Assembly: GCA_038205755.1 (NCBI GenBank)
Contig: JBBRBN010000003.1
Coordinates: forward strand, 25,739 to 89,738
Direction: 5' to 3'
Length of the DNA: 64,000 nucleotides
DNA from: JANNWF01 sp038205755
GTDB taxonomy: Bacteria > Pseudomonadota > Gammaproteobacteria > Xanthomonadales > Xanthomonadaceae
Under the pieces are notes generated by a model. It ran no database searches, was not told the origin of the DNA, and was given only the letters and a program-made list of their open reading frames with translations. Both the position numbers and the translations under genes were made by a program. This document shows, piece by piece, positions 63,489-64,000 of the stretch; positions within the stretch are counted from its first letter, which is position 1; each line of letters opens with the position of its first letter.

Positions 63489-63938
63489 ATGTTGGTCCGT
63501 TTGTTATATGCCAGTCGCACAAAAACCAAACCTACTTCGAAAATAATCGAGGCCATTCTGGATTCTTCCCGCAAGCACAACCCACAAAAAGGCATCACCG
63601 GCATTTTATGCCACGGCGGTGACGTGTTTTTGCAGGTACTGGAAGGCGGGCGGGATGCGGTTAACACCTTGTACAACATCATCTCCAGCGATGCGCGCCA
63701 CGAAAACGTAGTCATCTTGCATTATGAAGAAGTGACCGAACGGCGCTTTGCCGGTTGGACGATGGGTCAAGTCAATTTATCCAAGATCAATCCTTCATTG
63801 CTGCTGAAATACTCAGAGCGCGCGACGCTTGATCCCTTTGCGGTGTCCGGCAAGGTATCGATGGCGCTGTTGGAAGAGCTGATCGCGACCGCATCGATCC
63901 TGGGACGCGCCTCGTGTCGGGGCAGTAACGAGGCCTGA
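63489..63938 (+). CDS. BLUF-domain blue-light sensor protein
   Basis: A 149-residue short BLUF protein that binds FAD and switches its hydrogen bonds in blue light. The key residues Tyr7 (LLYASR), Asn31 (HNPQKGITG), Gln49 (FLQVLEG), Trp90 and Met92 (FAGWTMG) correspond one for one to Tyr8, Asn32, Gln50, Trp91 and Met93 of the PixD type. About 45 residues follow the domain as a helical cap. There is no fused output domain, so it must signal through another protein. ATG 63489 has AGGA eight bases upstream and lies 11 bases after folE, sharing its low GC. Confidence 0.93.
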   Translation: MLVRLLYASRTKTKPTSKIIEAILDSSRKHNPQKGITGILCHGGDVFLQVLEGGRDAVNTLYNIISSDARHENVVILHYEEVTERRFAGWTMGQVNLSKINPSLLLKYSERATLDPFAVSGKVSMALLEELIATASILGRASCRGSNEA

Positions 63939-64000
63939 GAGGGGTAGGCTGGTGGTGTGATTTTCAGGAGTGGGTCCGTCTTTAACGACCGCAAAGCAGC

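Overview
The window is GC-rich chromosomal DNA from a gammaproteobacterium, most likely of the Lysobacterales (Xanthomonadales). The reasons are the unbroken ruvCAB - ybgC - tolQRAB - pal - cpoB - queE/queC block, a PBP1b gene coupled to an LpoP-like TPR lipoprotein, and a secreted protein with an IFTSGFE motif of the kind I associate with that order. This placement is an inference from gene content; there is no rRNA in the window. Nearly all of it is core or lineage-specific chromosome. The exceptions are an intact IS1634-family insertion sequence near the left end, a decayed transposase with repeat debris near 61.4-62.1 kb, and a visibly AT-richer folE-BLUF pair at the right edge (62.7-63.9 kb) that looks acquired.

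Layout. 0-3.3 kb: the start of a Bcr/CflA exporter, the IS, and a methyltransferase. 3.4-10.4 kb: mgtE, then a leftward unit mrcB - lpoP-like - yoaA/dinG-like - tsaB. 10.6-20 kb: a 1555-residue protein with three glycosyltransferase modules, a membrane-anchored Ser/Thr kinase, and relA. 20-28.9 kb: a large secreted protein, a small secreted protein, hrpA and recQ. 42.2-54.3 kb: tRNA-Lys, queC, queE, the tol-pal operon, ruvBAC, a small alpha/beta hydrolase and aspS. 54.4-63.9 kb: a DUF3011 protein, a lipoprotein, an FmdB-type zinc ribbon protein, a YheS-like ABC-F protein, yceH, a PagL-like lipid A deacylase, tRNA-Asn, a SleB-like hydrolase, transposon debris, then folE and a BLUF photosensor.

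The most striking part is 28.9-42.1 kb. This envelope and osmotic-stress type island holds a DUF2383 protein, a DUF1328 membrane peptide, a triple-BON periplasmic protein, an ElaB/YqjD-YqjE-YqjK-like set with a lipid kinase and a phosphoesterase, TspO, CsbD, an entericidin-like lipoprotein and a second lipoprotein. Five sequences with the -24/-12 (sigma-54) layout lie just upstream of its transcription units: four have both the GG and the GC, and one has GG but GA. At the centre is an NtrC-type activator with a complete receiver, a GAFTGA loop and a Fis-type helix-turn-helix. A CHASE3 hybrid histidine kinase lies just downstream and a soluble receiver-kinase about 4 kb upstream. One of the five promoters drives an unrecognised 60-codon gene divergent from the activator. 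I propose that this is one locally encoded sigma-54 stress regulon; the promoters and genes are read from the sequence, the regulatory link is inferred.

Two families of short palindromic repeats sit directly at gene 3' ends and supply the stop codons there. No CRISPR array, prophage or rRNA operon was seen.
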